A stretch of DNA of 64,000 nucleotides from Saururus chinensis. Lineage: Eukaryota > Streptophyta > Magnoliopsida > Piperales > Saururaceae. Below the pieces are notes generated by a model. The model saw only the letters and a program-made list of their open reading frames with translations. It made no database searches and was not told the origin of the DNA. A program made the translations under genes and the position numbers. Positions 35,341 to 47,600 of this stretch are shown here, in pieces (position 1 is the stretch's first letter; each line of letters opens with the position of its first letter). Where the stretch lies: contig CP141142.1 of NCBI GenBank assembly GCA_035235625.1, positions 20,780,995 through 20,844,994 on the forward strand. Reading direction: 5' to 3'.

Positions 35341-36028
35341 AATTTTTGAAAATCTAGGATACAGAAAGTAAACATTCAAACCACTCATTATCTTGGATAG
35401 GTTGCTAAGTTTTGAATTGGTTTTTTGGTTATCTAAGCACCTCTTAGTGAGTAGAAAAACATACTACTTTAGGAGTTTAATCCTCTAGTTATTTTGTCAA
35501 AATATCTCATGTATTCACATCACATTGTTTCAAAAGTTCCTCTACATAGAAATTTAATTGTTTGGACTTTTATGAATTTTTTAAATAATTAAACCATAAT
35601 AATTGTGCTTGAGTATTCTAGAGTTTGATTGTATAGTTTTGAAATTTGCTGAGCAATGATGAAGGGATTTTTGGTCTTGTTGTACAAGTATTATCTTATA
35701 CTCTACCTCTTCAATTTAAGTTGATAGTATTGACACTCATTGTTCTTCCATTTTGCTTCTTCTTTGTTTTATTTGGTTGAAGACTCAAAACTAAATGCTA
35801 CTTGGGAGGCAACCCATGAGTTTTTAAATTTTGTGGGTATATTCACCGCAAACCCGCACGAGATACATCCCACTAGTGCAAGCTTGGGGCTTAACGGCTT
35901 GCTGCATGCTCTAAACGAGTCGTCATGGCCTCTAAAAGTGGTATATTTTTCTTGTTTCTTTTAAATTTTATCTTTTCAAATGCATAGATTGCTAGTGACT
36001 ACCAATATTTTTGTTGGGGGATATTGGA
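35341..36028 (+). other. G1 3' non-coding region and polypurine tract
   Basis: It contains CTTGGGAGGCAACCCATGAG (35811-35830), the motif found downstream of integrase in this gypsy group and also in G2. It closes with GTTGGGGGATATTGGA just before the LTR, the likely polypurine tract. The rest is T-rich with no integrase sequence recognised. Confidence 0.6.
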
Positions 36029-37488
36029 TGTGCCTAAATTATGCCAAATTAAATGTCTTTAACTCTATAATTTAAATCATAATTTATGTTAATTTATTAT
36101 TTATTTTGGGTATTTATATTTTAAATAAGTTCGTTTGAACAAATTTATGAGAAGAGTTGGACCTTTATTGTGATTATATGTTTAGCAGGCTTTGACATGA
36201 GCCAGCCTAAAGAGGAAGTAAAACCCAAATACCTAATAATATTGAACGGTCAAGAATGAGATCTTAGTGGTCTAGAAAGTCATAAAATAGTCGTCTACAA
36301 CCATGTGGAGCCATTGGATTTCAAATTTGCATCAAGAGATCAAATTTGGGAAGGAGCTGATTTAGATAGATTGATACACTATTATTCTTTTGGCCATATT
36401 TTTTTATAGAAAGTTTTGATAGACATGATCGTAGTGGCATTTGGAAAAAGACTACCTGGACTACAATTATGTTTTAGGAATAAACTTAAAATTCTAACTA
36501 TTTATGGGTCAAAATTGTGCGTAAGTGGACAAATAGTCCACCAAGCCGAGGCAAGAACATAAAGGATCTTTTTAATAGTTATGATTATTACACAATAAGG
36601 AAATATGATGAGGTTGACTGGATGAGTAGAGAAAGAGTAAATAACACTAAGTTGCTAAAGAAATCTTTGATCTATTTGATTAATCTAAAATCTAATTATT
36701 ATCAAAGTAAGAAATTAATTAAGGGATGTGATTGAACCTTCCTCTTAAAAACAATCCCTCTACTCCTATATAAAGAAGGGAGAACACAGGAGAATGATCA
36801 CCCCCTTCTATTTGGAGCTCTCATCTCCTATATTATATAGTTCTTTGTTGGTAATTTTTATTGTTATATCTTGCTAAGCCCTCTAACTAAACTAGAGGTG
36901 ATTTGAAATAATTTGATGGAATTCTGTTCATGTTTCATCATTAGTTTCAAATAAGTATTGGTTATTTAAGTGATATTTATATAATATTGTTCTTCTTCTT
37001 GCTTCTTTGTGACCTTAATACATAAGGTGATTGAAGGCTCTCCTTCTTGATCTTTTATGGTTTTGATACATAAAACTCTTGAAGAAAAAATTGCTTTGAT
37101 CGTTCTTTTATATAAAGCATCATATATATATATGTATGTATGTATGTATATTGCTTCTATGGTTCATATCTTCGGTTAGATAAAATCCTCATTTGATTCT
37201 GAATTAGATAAAATGACACATGAAGTGCATCATTAGATGTTACAATGACCCTCATAGCCTTATTATTTTATCTTATTGATTTTCATCTTAACACTTCCAT
37301 TGCCTTGATATTATTTTCACATCCTTCTTAATTTTTCTTTAATCCTTCTATTTTGTAACCATTGTCACAGTCACACAAAGTCAATCCCTAATATTCGACC
37401 TTGTATGACTACAACCACTTGCGCACTTGCAAGTAATACAACCCTAGATCCATATTTTGACTTTTAGTACATCAGTCAAGGTGTAACA
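36029..37488 (+). repeat. G1 3' LTR
   Basis: A 1460-bp LTR from TGTGCCTAAATT to GGTGTAACA, collinear with the G2 LTR and with the truncated G1 5' LTR at 10966-11273. It carries a TATATAAAGAAGGG box near 36766-36780, a plausible promoter for the element. Confidence 0.78.
37121..37150. repeat. (TA)n/(TATG)n microsatellite in the G1 LTR
   Basis: A short TA run followed by four TATG repeats, absent from the matching position of the G2 LTR. Confidence 0.8.
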
Positions 37489-37499
37489 ACTTGGTTGAA

Positions 37500-38130
37500 T
37501 AAAACCCTTGTCAATAAGCTTTTGTAACTGATTCTTTTGGTTTTGTTGTCTATCAATCCTTGTTCACTTGTTGAGGTGTCCCAATTGCTTATAGTAGTTG
37601 CCATTATCCTTTTATGCTATTAGAGCACTTTCAACAACTTCCCTTGTGTCTCTTTGTCAAAGAGCATCCAATTTCATTGAAATGGACTACTTCAGCCCCC
37701 ACAAGAACTTCTTTGCTCGAACAGATGGCCTTTGAACCTTGTCACTGGAAAAATGCTCCAACTCTAAGAATTTCACCTCATACTCAGCCATTAACATGTT
37801 TCCTTGCTTGAGTTCCATGAACTCCATCCTCATCTCATCATGAATTGTCTCCAAGAAATACTTCTAAATGAAAGCCTTTAGGAAATAATCCCAAACAATG
37901 GCCTCTTGGTTGGGAAAATGCTGCTACCTGTCATACTCGCAAAACCTCGGCTTCTCCTTCCAACAAGAAGGTAGGAAATTCAATCTTCAGAGTCTCAAAG
38001 CAACACATTAGACAAAAGATATTATTGATCTAATAATGCCAAGAGTCTGCCTCCTAGGGTTTTGGCTCTCCCTTAAAGATTGGAGGTCCAAGCTTCTTGA
38101 ACTTCTCAATGGTGAACATCTCTGGTGCCT
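37500..38130 (-). pseudogene. Ty3/gypsy (chromovirus-type) gag fragment
   Basis: The minus strand reads FKKLGPPIFKGEPKP (near 38110-38065), FETLKIEFPTFLLEGEAEVL (near 38010-37950), then a segment corresponding to the rest of the Retrotrans_gag domain with KHVNG and VGAFF (about 37800-37745). Stops interrupt it. The order and the FLLEGEAE motif are typical of chromovirus gag. The G1 3' LTR cuts it off at the left, so downstream pol is absent. Confidence 0.7.
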
Positions 38131-38517
38131 GACACTCTGCTGGTTGCTCATTGAGTGGAGGTTGCACTGCCACACTCTTCCGTTGCTTCTAGGCTTGGTG
38201 TAGCACTACTTGAGACTCAAGCAGTTCTTGCTGCTATACTTTAGTTTGTACAATACTAGCCAAACCTTAATTGATCCATCTACTATCTTTCAGCAATTGC
38301 CTGATTTGGAAAAATGTTATTCCTCCCACCATTGAATCCTTCAATAGAAAGTACTCTTCTCAAAACATAATACCCAAAAAGCAAAGCAAAAAGGGTAATT
38401 CTAGAGCATTTGCAACATCTCCTATCGCAGAGATTGTCAATTCTTTTGTTTTCAACTCTCATGCAATACTTACACCTGGGTTAGTTCTTTATATTTAAGT
38501 ATAAGATCATTTTTCTC
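38131..38517 (-). other. Leader of the chromovirus-type fragment
   Basis: Lies between the gag fragment and the primer-binding site in the expected place for a 5' leader and gag start. Glutamine- and alanine-rich frames occur but no further motif was recognised. Confidence 0.4.
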
Positions 38518-40300
38518 AACTACCACAAATTGTTAGGACCCCAACCTAAGGGTCCTCTACCTGAGATCACAATGGGAAAGTCATAGTGTCCCACCTGGAG
38601 ATAATAATCAATTACTAACAATTTAGTCTCAAATTTAACAAAAAATAGCAAATCTACAAGTGCTAAAAGTCTTGCCAATGAATAATCAATAGAGGTATTA
38701 TAGGCATCCAACATAATAAAATGACAAACTAAAGTCCTATGAATCTAATAAATCTCTACTGCATCTACCTTTGTCATTCCTGAAAATTGCTTATTCACAC
38801 GTACTCTCGAGACTCCTAGCATAATGCATCTGAAACTCGAATGCATCTATGTGTACAAGTACACATAGTGCATAGTCCATGCAAAACATTACCACGTGAG
38901 CTTATGCTTGGTAAAAATACTTCCACACATAAGTTCACCACTTATGTTTTGAAAACATACATATAATACCAATAAATTCAACAAAAGTAAACATGAAGCA
39001 TTACCACCTCGAAATCATGCGCAAATGACCACATATATGTATAAACATTGGAATTAATCTTCCTCATTACTTGGACACCCTTGACCCAAGGGGCCTCATC
39101 ATGAACCACTAGTATACATTTGACACTAATCCTGAAGGCATTACATAGAGCACCACCAAAGTTCACAAGAGCTTGGTTGGACTAGTTTAGTGCAATTTTT
39201 CTTTGTGCACTCATCACATAGTTACTTACCAATTCATTAACTTGTTACCTAAGTTTGTATATTCCTATTCTCACCCTGTGGCATAACTACCGGTGAAAAA
39301 ACATGTTGGAAACACATATAAACAACTATATGATACTGCACAAGTTAGTTACATATTTTGAATATAGGAAAAACCCTAGAATATGGAACCACAAAACTAT
39401 GATTCATGATCCATGTGGATTCTAGAAATTTTGATATATAGATAATAATCGAACAAATATGTAAAAATATAGATTGAAACGAGACTCGTATTTGAATATC
39501 CCTCTCAATCTATGGATTTTGAGAGAAAATCTGCATACCAAAGACTTGTGCCTCCAGCATTCCTAGTGTTGACCTTGCTGACACCACCACCGCTGTCACC
39601 ACCACCAATATTGCTGCCACCATCTCCATTGTTGATGTCATCTTCATTATTGTTGCAACCTCCATTGTTGCCACCACCACAACCATCGTCACTACTACCA
39701 TTGCCACCACCACCATTGCCCCCGCCACTTCCATCACCACCACCACCTTAGTTGCTGTTACCACCACCATCACCACTACTTATTGTAGTCCCCACTACTA
39801 CTGCCACCATCTCCACTACCACTACTATCATGAACTTTATGCCACTATTTTTGCCTCTCCACCACCACCGAAAGCGATCTGGTGGTGGTTGTGGTGGTGG
39901 CAACATAGGAGGGGTAGTTTTGTTATTAAAAATATATATGACCCAGTGTTATTTTTGTGGTTATGGTGGACATGTTTCAATTTTCTATAGCACCATTTGT
40001 GCAACCAATTCGTGGAAATTTTTTAGGCTTATCCTAATTTCTCTTTAACCAAGATTCACTTCCTCTTTCTATTTTGCTTCTCCTTTTTTCCACCAATCGA
40101 AACAGACCCTACGCATATCTAGAGATCACAAGTAATCAAATATCGATACTTTGCAAGTGAACGTATTGTAACTCACACCTAGTGAAAATCAAATAAATTA
40201 ATATGCCTGACACAACATTTAAAAGAAAACTAATAAGGTAGAACTAAAACAGATTAATCCACTAAATCAAAATTGAAACTTGAGTTTTAGGAGTTTAATA
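38518..40300 (-). repeat. Primer-binding site and LTR of the chromovirus-type element
   Basis: On the minus strand the LTR ends GGTTGGGGTCCTAACA (38531-38546) and ATTTGTGGTAGTTGAG follows, a diverged ATTTGGTATCAGAGC Met-tRNA primer site (38515-38530). The far end of the LTR could not be fixed; about 40300 is a guess. Within it is the triplet-rich block at 39545-39905. Confidence 0.5.
39545..39905. repeat. Degenerate CCA/CCG/TTG triplet repeat
   Basis: About 360 bases of interrupted ACC/CAC/GCC/TTG triplets, reading as proline/leucine-rich on one strand and valine/methionine-rich on the other. The opposite-strand pair of long frames is a by-product of triplet periodicity, not genes. Confidence 0.85.
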
Positions 40301-41025
40301 CATGCTACATTAGTACTTCATCTTAGCCTTAGTCGCAGGGTTCAGAACCACCATGATCATTACAGATAGAGCATGGGGTAAAAAGAAGAAAAAAAATAAG
40401 GGAGAAGGAAAGCTTTCTCTTTCCATCCTTACTGCTTCTGTCTTGAACTCATAGAAATTTTGCTTGCTCCAAGTTCTTTGAAACAAGCTTCTGGCTTTTG
40501 GTTTTGCTATTGGAAAAAGAAGTCCTTCACTAACTGCTCCTTGTCTTGTGCTTTCGGAAAAAATTCTAAAAATAAACTTCATTGCCAAAATACATATTTA
40601 GGCAAGGAAAGTTGATTTTGTAAAATTAGACCTGGCACATTTGTGTGAGCTACATGCTTACAAGAAATACCAAAAATGCCCCTCTAGCATTATAAAGGCC
40701 AACATTTGTGTTCGGAGTGAGTCTAACCCGATGGTTTACCTCCTCCGGTGTAATGTCTCTCCACAGATACCTCGATTCCTCTCTCAGACAAGCTTCGTCC
40801 CTCATCTCCTCCCCCATCACCCATCCTCCATGGCATACTCTTCCCTCAAAGTTGAGAGGCTAGGTGACTGCAATGAGAACATTTGAAGAGGAAGATGAAT
40901 ATGGTTGGTAGCTTGGAGAAGGGTGGATGTCTAAGAGCATCTAGTAAGGTGCCATCTCTCTTGAAGGCAAGGCAAGGGTTGTCATGTAATGAATGGTGGC
41001 CAAAACAATGGGGAGGTAGGATAAG
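40301..41025. other. Unassigned sequence with a C/T-rich segment
   Basis: 40730-40870 is CT-rich and resembles a plant 5' UTR (CTCCTCCCCCATCACCCATC) preceding short frames that start ATGGCATACTC. It leads into the tandem array and the MULE-like segment and may be the leader of that element. No protein was recognised. Confidence 0.35.
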
Positions 41026-42235
41026 CAGGATAGGTTTTGTTTTTTCCCTGTGGATGCACAAATATGGTGGGAGTGTGAAGCATATTGAGATAAAAAAAGT
41101 AAGCACAAATTTGGTTGTGTTATCAGAGTCAGTAAGGGAAACATATGTGGTATATAAAGGGTTGACGACAACGTGAACTAATAGTGTATATTTGATAACA
41201 GCTAGGGCTCGAAAGAGGTAACTGCCTAAGTTTTTTTCCTTGTGGGTACACTTATATGGTGGTGTGATGCATGTTGAGATGAAGGAAATGAAGCAAATAA
41301 TTGAGTGTAGTATCAAAGTTAAAAATGTTAACATGCATGAGGAAAAAATGGAGGTCAAAAGAGTTAACTAAAAAGGAAAATCTAATAACTATTTATGCTA
41401 AAAAGAGGTAACTCTCAGGTACATTTAATGTTTACTTATGGATGTACTAATGGGGGTGTGAAGCATGTTAAGATGAAACAATGGAAGAAAATGATTGTGT
41501 GTATGATCAAAGTCATGAAGGGCAACATACATGATGAAAAAAAGGGAGGTGGAGACATGAACTGAAAAGGAAAAGCTGATAACTGTTAGGGCTGAAAAGA
41601 GGTAAATCTAAGGTACATTTAATTTTTCCTTGTGGATGCACTAATGAGGGTGTGAAGCATGTTTAAATGAAACAATGGAAGCAAATGATTGGGTGTACAA
41701 TCAAAGTCATGAAAGGTCAAAAGTTTAACTAAAAGGGAAAATCTAATGACTGGTAGTGCTAAAAAGAAGTAACTCTCAGGTACATTTAAATTTTCCTTTT
41801 GTATGCGCTAATGGGGTTGTGAAGTATGTTTAGATGAATGAAAAGAAGCAAATGATTGGGTGTACAATCAAAGTCATGAAAGAAAACATCCCTATTGAAA
41901 AAAGTGAGCTCAAAAGCATTAACTTAAAAGGAAAATATGATAATTGGTATTGTTGAAAAGAAGAAACTCTCAGGTACATATAATTTTCCTTGTGACTGCA
42001 CTAATGAGGGTGTGAAGCATGTTCAAAAGAAATAAATTAAGCAAATGATTGGGTATACAATCAAAGTCATGAAGGGCAACATACGTGGTGAAAAAAGGGA
42101 GGTAGAATGCACTAAATAAAAAGGAAAATCTGATGACTGGTGGTTCTAAAAAGAGGTAACTCTTGGGTACAATTAATTTTTTTTCCTTTTGGATGCACTA
42201 ATAGGAGTGTGAAACATGTTTAGATGAGATGGATA
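41026..42235. repeat. Tandem array of ~190-bp units
   Basis: Six to seven diverged copies of a unit containing GGATGCACTAATGGGGGTGT, GAAGCATGTT, ATCAAAGTCATGAAGG and AAAAGAGGTAACTCTCAGG. The last motif recurs near 41212, 41403, 41595, 41766, 41957 and 42150. Minus-strand frames over the array (for example 40846-41358) simply follow the repeat. Confidence 0.85.
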
Positions 42236-43815
42236 TAGATGAGTAGCCTGTGATTTGTGTGTGGGGTGGACTGTGGGATGTCAATACCATGATATTTATT
42301 AGAAGGTCATTGCCATATGAATCAATGGTGACTACATTACACAATGCAATAGGATGTTATAGCAAGATTACTCTTTGAAAATGAGTTTTATATATCCTTT
42401 GGCGATCTCTATGGACCTACCTCCAATGGAAATACAAGATACAAGGACTCTCCATTGTTTTCTACATTATGCTAAGACAAGGGATAATGTTGTCCCATTA
42501 ATATAACAAAAGTGAGAAAAGAAATGGCTTGAAGGAATGTTAGCCTAAATTGGATGTCAGATGGGAGCTTAACTAGTTGAATATGTTGAATCTTGTAGTG
42601 GAAGTCCCTAGTAGTCATGGGGAAGAGATTAACCTAAAGGTTGAAGTTAAGGATGTAAGAGGGAGTGAGGGCACAAAAAGCAATTAATCATTGACAAATG
42701 TGGGGGTGGATAGGAACACAATGTACAAGACTACAGTGGATTTGAGTGACAACACAGAAGCTGATGACTTATTGCACAAGGCCATGGAGATGGAGGCAAA
42801 GAAAGCTCATATCGCTTACTTCTATTTGCAATCAAATTCTGATGAAGAACAGTAGAGATCCTCATTGCAAGGGTTAAAATTGATGATGCCAAAATATCAA
42901 AATATGAAGAGTTTGTGCCCATGACAATGGAGGACAATCCTATAGTTGTTAATGATGGATGGCAAGTGCATCAAGAGGAAGACATGTATTGGAATCAATT
43001 TGAATGGCAAAATTTTGATGAAGATCCCTACAGTGTAGGAGCACATAATGACATTGGGGATGCAACTAGATTACGTGTGACTAATGGAAGGAGGGATGTT
43101 GGAACTGGACCTCCTCCGACATTAACTCAAGTGGTAAAGCTAGAAATGAAAGAAAGACAATGGTAAGCATAGTGATTTATTGGTTTTAAAATATCTGTAA
43201 TTGCAAACTTCACCATGGTTAGTAACTAGTAGGGGTGTGAAGTGCAAGGAAGATGAAGGTCTAAAAGGAGCAAAAGCCACCATTCACATACAATTGCCCT
43301 AGATGATAATGGGAGGAGACAAGCATCATGATCAGTTGGCTGTTTTGGAAAAACTCTGGCACCAAAACATAATTCAAGGTAATATCATCTCATAAATCAT
43401 CACTGAACTGATTACACCTAAATTATAACTGCTGGGCTCATTCTAATTTGTATATAAATTTATTCCTTGAGTAGCTTAGATGTAGAGGTGTGTGTGAATG
43501 ATGAACATGGATGAGGAGGAGAATTTTGAATTTGTCAAATATCCGAAGGTTTACTTAGGCAAGACTTTAGGGATAAGGAATCTCTAAAGCTATATGTACA
43601 CAAGTTTTCTATGAGAACATTAAGAAGAAGTGAATACTTTCTCAAGATGAAGAAAAAAGGAGAGTGCAAAAAGTATGGTCACTATCACAATATTTGTACC
43701 GCAGTTATGGGAGAGGACCCTACCAAATGCGCATCTCAAGCTCCAGCTCCACCCCCAGCTCCACTTCCTCCTCCCCCACCTCGACCAATTCCTCCTCCTC
43801 AAGAGTACGCATAAT
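42236..43815 (+). pseudogene. Second MULE transposase, N-terminal part only, degenerate
   Basis: After the tandem array the plus strand gives a PB1-like stretch (ICVWGGLWDV, RSLPYESMVTTLHNAIG, near 42255-42355), acidic linker frames (42700-43170), then a MuDR DNA-binding domain start QDFRDKESLKLYVHKFS (43557-43610). A two-cysteine part KGECKKYGHYHNIC (43650-43691) and a proline-rich tail (43740-43805) follow. This order (PB1-like, acidic, MuDR domain) is that of mudrA proteins; no DDE core or SWIM finger was found after it. Stops and frame changes occur. It is a different, more decayed MULE than the one at 27179. The knuckle-like cysteines could also be read as a simple zinc finger. Confidence 0.5.
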
Positions 43816-46645
43816 GCAACTTCTATACAAGGCCCGTAGATAGTCAACAAGCGGGGAGGTAAAGCAGTTTGGAGGAAGTAGAATACATATCCAGCCGTAG
43901 CTAAGCTATCCCTGTAACTACAAAGTGGAAGAAAAGGAAGAAAATGAGAAACATGGCTAAGCTGAATGCTTGTACAAATCAGCACACATGTGCCAGTGAA
44001 CAATAGAAGAGGGCAACTGTTAGTTGGGAATTTTCCATTGGTGGTAAACGTTATGCTTATGAACAACTCCCAAGTAAGAAGGATTCAATATTGTGTCATT
44101 TTTCGATACACTATGGGTAGATATTTTGTGTGTGTTTTTTTGGTTACATATAATTAAGTATAGGAAAATTTTGCTTGTACATTATAAGAACACATACAAA
44201 GTCATACCAGTGTAATGTTATAGGCCTTTTTTGTAGTATGAATGATTGTAACATGAACATCATATTTGTATCATAATGTTATTTTGATCAAATTGTATCA
44301 CATTAGTTACAAATTTTATATTCTATGTCTTAAATGTTAACAACTGCATATTATTGGTAATGCTTATGGTGCAACTTGTATTATTGCATTTTCTGTCTTA
44401 GTTGTTGCATGTTGTACTTTTGCTTATTACACAAATGACTTGAATCAAGTTTCTTGTAGATATGGCGAGTCGCTTGTTGTTTGACTCATGAGCCAGTTGT
44501 TCGTAATAACTTCTTTGAATACATATAAAGGCCTATGAATGGATGGTGTAATGGTCAAGGGCATAAGTCAAAAGCTGGTCATGATATGAAAATTATTTAG
44601 TGATCCTTTCTCTAAGTACTTTCATTATTGTGATTGTTTTAGTTCTCCTTGTTCATGCAAATCTTATGTTAAAAAACTATTTTTCCTAATGCTCTTGAAT
44701 TTTGTGTAGCTACTTAACCTATCTTTGAAGTTTACTAGCTTCATTTGATTTCTAGCTTATTACTGCTTGATATTGGACTTTATGTTTATTCAAATTGTAT
44801 GAATACTTAAGTGTATAATTCCGAACTTGTGTTATATTTAATAATCATGTGTTACATAGGCCGAGTTTATACATGAATGTAGAGTTGTATTCATCTAGTT
44901 ATTTACTTCCTCGTTGCTCCTATTCTTTTGGAGTTGTGTTGTTAAAGAATAGCTCTTGTTATGACCTTAAACTAAATCTTCTGATGTTGAGTATTTGAAA
45001 ATGGATTGCTTCCCTTCACATTGAAGTGTCAAATGGAACATAAAATTGTCTTGTTATAGAAAGGAATTTTGGAGTAGCATATATTTTGAACTATGATAGC
45101 GTTTGGAATGTGGACAATAGTTACATGGTTTAATAATCATTATGATCATGCATCGCCTCTAAGTTTGGCGAGTTATATGGTGTCAGTAGATATAAAAAAT
45201 AATGCTTGTATATGGGAAATTGTTTATAAGAGCCAATCATTTAAGAATTTCATGTTTTTCCTAGTGGTCCCCATGTGTTCTTGAATCTAGGTGCAGAACT
45301 AATATTTTCTTCATGTGACATAAAATTTTTTATATGTATAAGTACAAAAAAATAGTTTTTGGCCTTATGCTAGGTGTGTATTCTTGTGTTCATTGGGTCA
45401 TCATTTACTTTGCACAATTTTTTATGCTGAATTTAGACAAAGTTTTGTTGATTCAGCCCTACTTCTGGCCAGTATTCACATATTTGTGGGTTGACTTTCT
45501 TCTAAAGGAAACTTAAGATAGAGAGAGGAGGGCTTCTGCCCAGGTGGATGTTGTTGCCTTCGAGAGTAGTAGTGCTAGTGCCACTAAAAGGATGTCACTG
45601 CTTTTTGAGCAGCAGTTGCCGCAAGCAACCACCACCAACTCCAGCATTGCATTCCGATTGGCCAAGTACAACTCTAATCACATTCATAGCAATTTGACTT
45701 CTGACATTAGTAACACTAAATATCATTTATATATGCAATCTTGCTGGTGTGATGATTTTCTTCATGTTTGGACAAAATGGTCAGATAGAAAATACTAAAA
45801 AAAACAGAAATTATTGCTCAAGCCATAAGAATCTAATGAATACCCTACTATGCTTCAAACTAGAATGTAGCCAAATACAAAGCTTTCTAATGAATCTAAT
45901 GAATTTCATGTTGTGGACCACTTTCTAAATTATTAGATTCTAAGTGCTTCCTTGCTACATTTTGGGAAAAGAAAGGGCATTCCCATGACTTTTCATTGTG
46001 TTCCATGCAGATGCTGCATGAGACTATTGGACTATAGTGTATAATAAGGACTCCAAATTATGTCAATCAACAAGCTAAGTTCATCTAGCATGATTTGGCA
46101 TTAAAAAGAGCAAAATAAGTCTCATATAACAACAACGAAATTAAAACAACTTCCAAATACAAAGCATTTTTGTTTCTCCCTGGAAGGAGTATTATTGAGA
46201 TAAAACAATTCAAACATGTGGCCATCCAACCTAGGTAGGAGTGCTTGGCCAAATTCCTATGGCTTTTTCCAAGTGGCATAAACTGATTAGCCCCTTCACC
46301 ACAATGGGTGGGAGTACATGGCAGAAGATATGAAAGCCTAAGTTGATGTTTGAATCACTTCCCACCCTCTATTGAGCCCTATGTTGTACTAAATTGTTAC
46401 CAGTGCTATTTATGTATGTACTTTATTGGCTCTAAAATTAAAATTATATAAAAGAAATTATACAAATTTACACTCTCCCATAATCAATTGCATAACATCA
46501 TCTCTAATTGCCAAGAGCTTCCTAAATAAGATTATCAGAATATCTACTTATAAGAAGAAAATGACCAATGTAGTGTGAACTTGTGTATTTTCCCTGATAT
46601 GAAAAAAAAACAAAGCCATCATTCATCCTGTACCCAACCTTGGTT
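43816..46645. other. AT-rich sequence, no recognised gene
   Basis: A basic stretch (KWKKRKKMRNMAKLN, 43927-43970) may be residual MULE coding sequence. A short frame with serine/alanine/glutamine-rich content lies at 45544-45798. Neither resembles a known family. Terminal inverted repeats for the 42236 MULE were looked for here and not found. Confidence 0.4.
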
Positions 46646-47600
46646 ATCAACCATTTCCATTTTTGGTTGCTTCACACGGTAGGTTCTAAAATCTCATCAC
46701 CTATAGTTCCACATTTGATTAAATCATAGCATAAAATTTTCATATAAATCACACACCCATTCAAGTCATATGCAATGAGTTATGAATGAAATCAAACTGC
46801 TCATCTTATGAGAATGAGTCCCTCTCACTTTCTAAAGTATTCACAAAAGGAATCTATCATGTCATCATCTTTAATTTGAAGCATAGTAGGAATCAAACAC
46901 TATAACCAAATACCCAACATCACACACTTGAATAAAAATATGTGAAAAACAACACCCTAGACCTATAAGCAGTACGAAATCAACCATTTCTATTTTTGGA
47001 TGCTTGACACAGTAGGTTCTAAAATAACATCACCTAAAATTCCACATTTTATTCCATAAATCATAGCATAAAATTTTTGTATAAATTACACAGCCATTTA
47101 AGTCGCATGCAATGAGCTATGAACTAAATCAAACTACTCAAATTACATAAGAATGACCAAAAGGAGAGAATAAATCCCTGTCACTTTCTAAATTATTCAC
47201 AAAAGTAATATGGCATGTCATCTTTTACTTTGAAGCACAATAGGAATCATACGCTATAACCAAATACACAACATCTCAAATTTATATATAAAGTTATAAA
47301 AAACAACACCTCTGAACTTGTAAGTAGTACGTATAATCAAGAAATATGCTTCTTGTCCCCAAGATTGATTATCAACCACATCCACTAATCAATGGCACAC
47401 GCATTCACTTCCATTCATGTTACACATTCAATAAGCAATGGCCCACACTTTCACATCCACATTCTCGTGCTATGACATAATCAAACACTGATTCACCAAC
47501 CCCATTTACCAACCTCATTCATATGACAAAGTTAGAATTTTTTACATCACTAAGCATTTTATAATCAACACCCTGACCTGTGAGTAATTCCAAATCAACA
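46646..47600. repeat. Tandem array of ~335-bp units
   Basis: Unit 1 begins ATCAACCATTTCCATTTTTGG (46647) and unit 2 ATCAACCATTTCTATTTTTGG (46980). Both continue through GCATAAAATTTT..TATAAAT and AACAACACC. A third, shorter and diverged copy runs from about 47303 to 47600 (CAAGAAATATGCTTCTTGT repeated at 47339 and 47597). Confidence 0.8.

Larger units (their letters stand above)
10966..37488 (+). mobile_element. Ty3/gypsy element G1, split by nested insertions
   Basis: Pieces of one plus-strand gypsy element occur in order: truncated 5' LTR (10966-11273), leader, gag (12165-13500), protease (13740-13965), start of reverse transcriptase (14690-14821), rest of reverse transcriptase, RNase H and part of integrase (22361-23930), 3' non-coding region (35341-36012) and 3' LTR (36029-37488). 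The gaps are filled by L1 and by copia element C with its MULE. The two LTR pieces resemble each other more than either resembles the G2 LTR, supporting one element. Part of the integrase is missing, so the join across element C may include a deletion. The LTRs are far too diverged for recent activity. Confidence 0.6.

Noticed and set aside
39510..39776. Valine/methionine-rich frame and opposite proline/leucine-rich frames
   Set aside because: Produced by triplet repeats; no domain and no conserved start.
40846..41358. 170-codon frame on the minus strand
   Set aside because: It lies in the 190-bp tandem array and its flank; the other units have stops in the same frame, so it is chance.
41026..42235. 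CRISPR-like array
   Set aside because: Units are ~190 bp, adjoin without unique spacers, and the sequence is plant nuclear.
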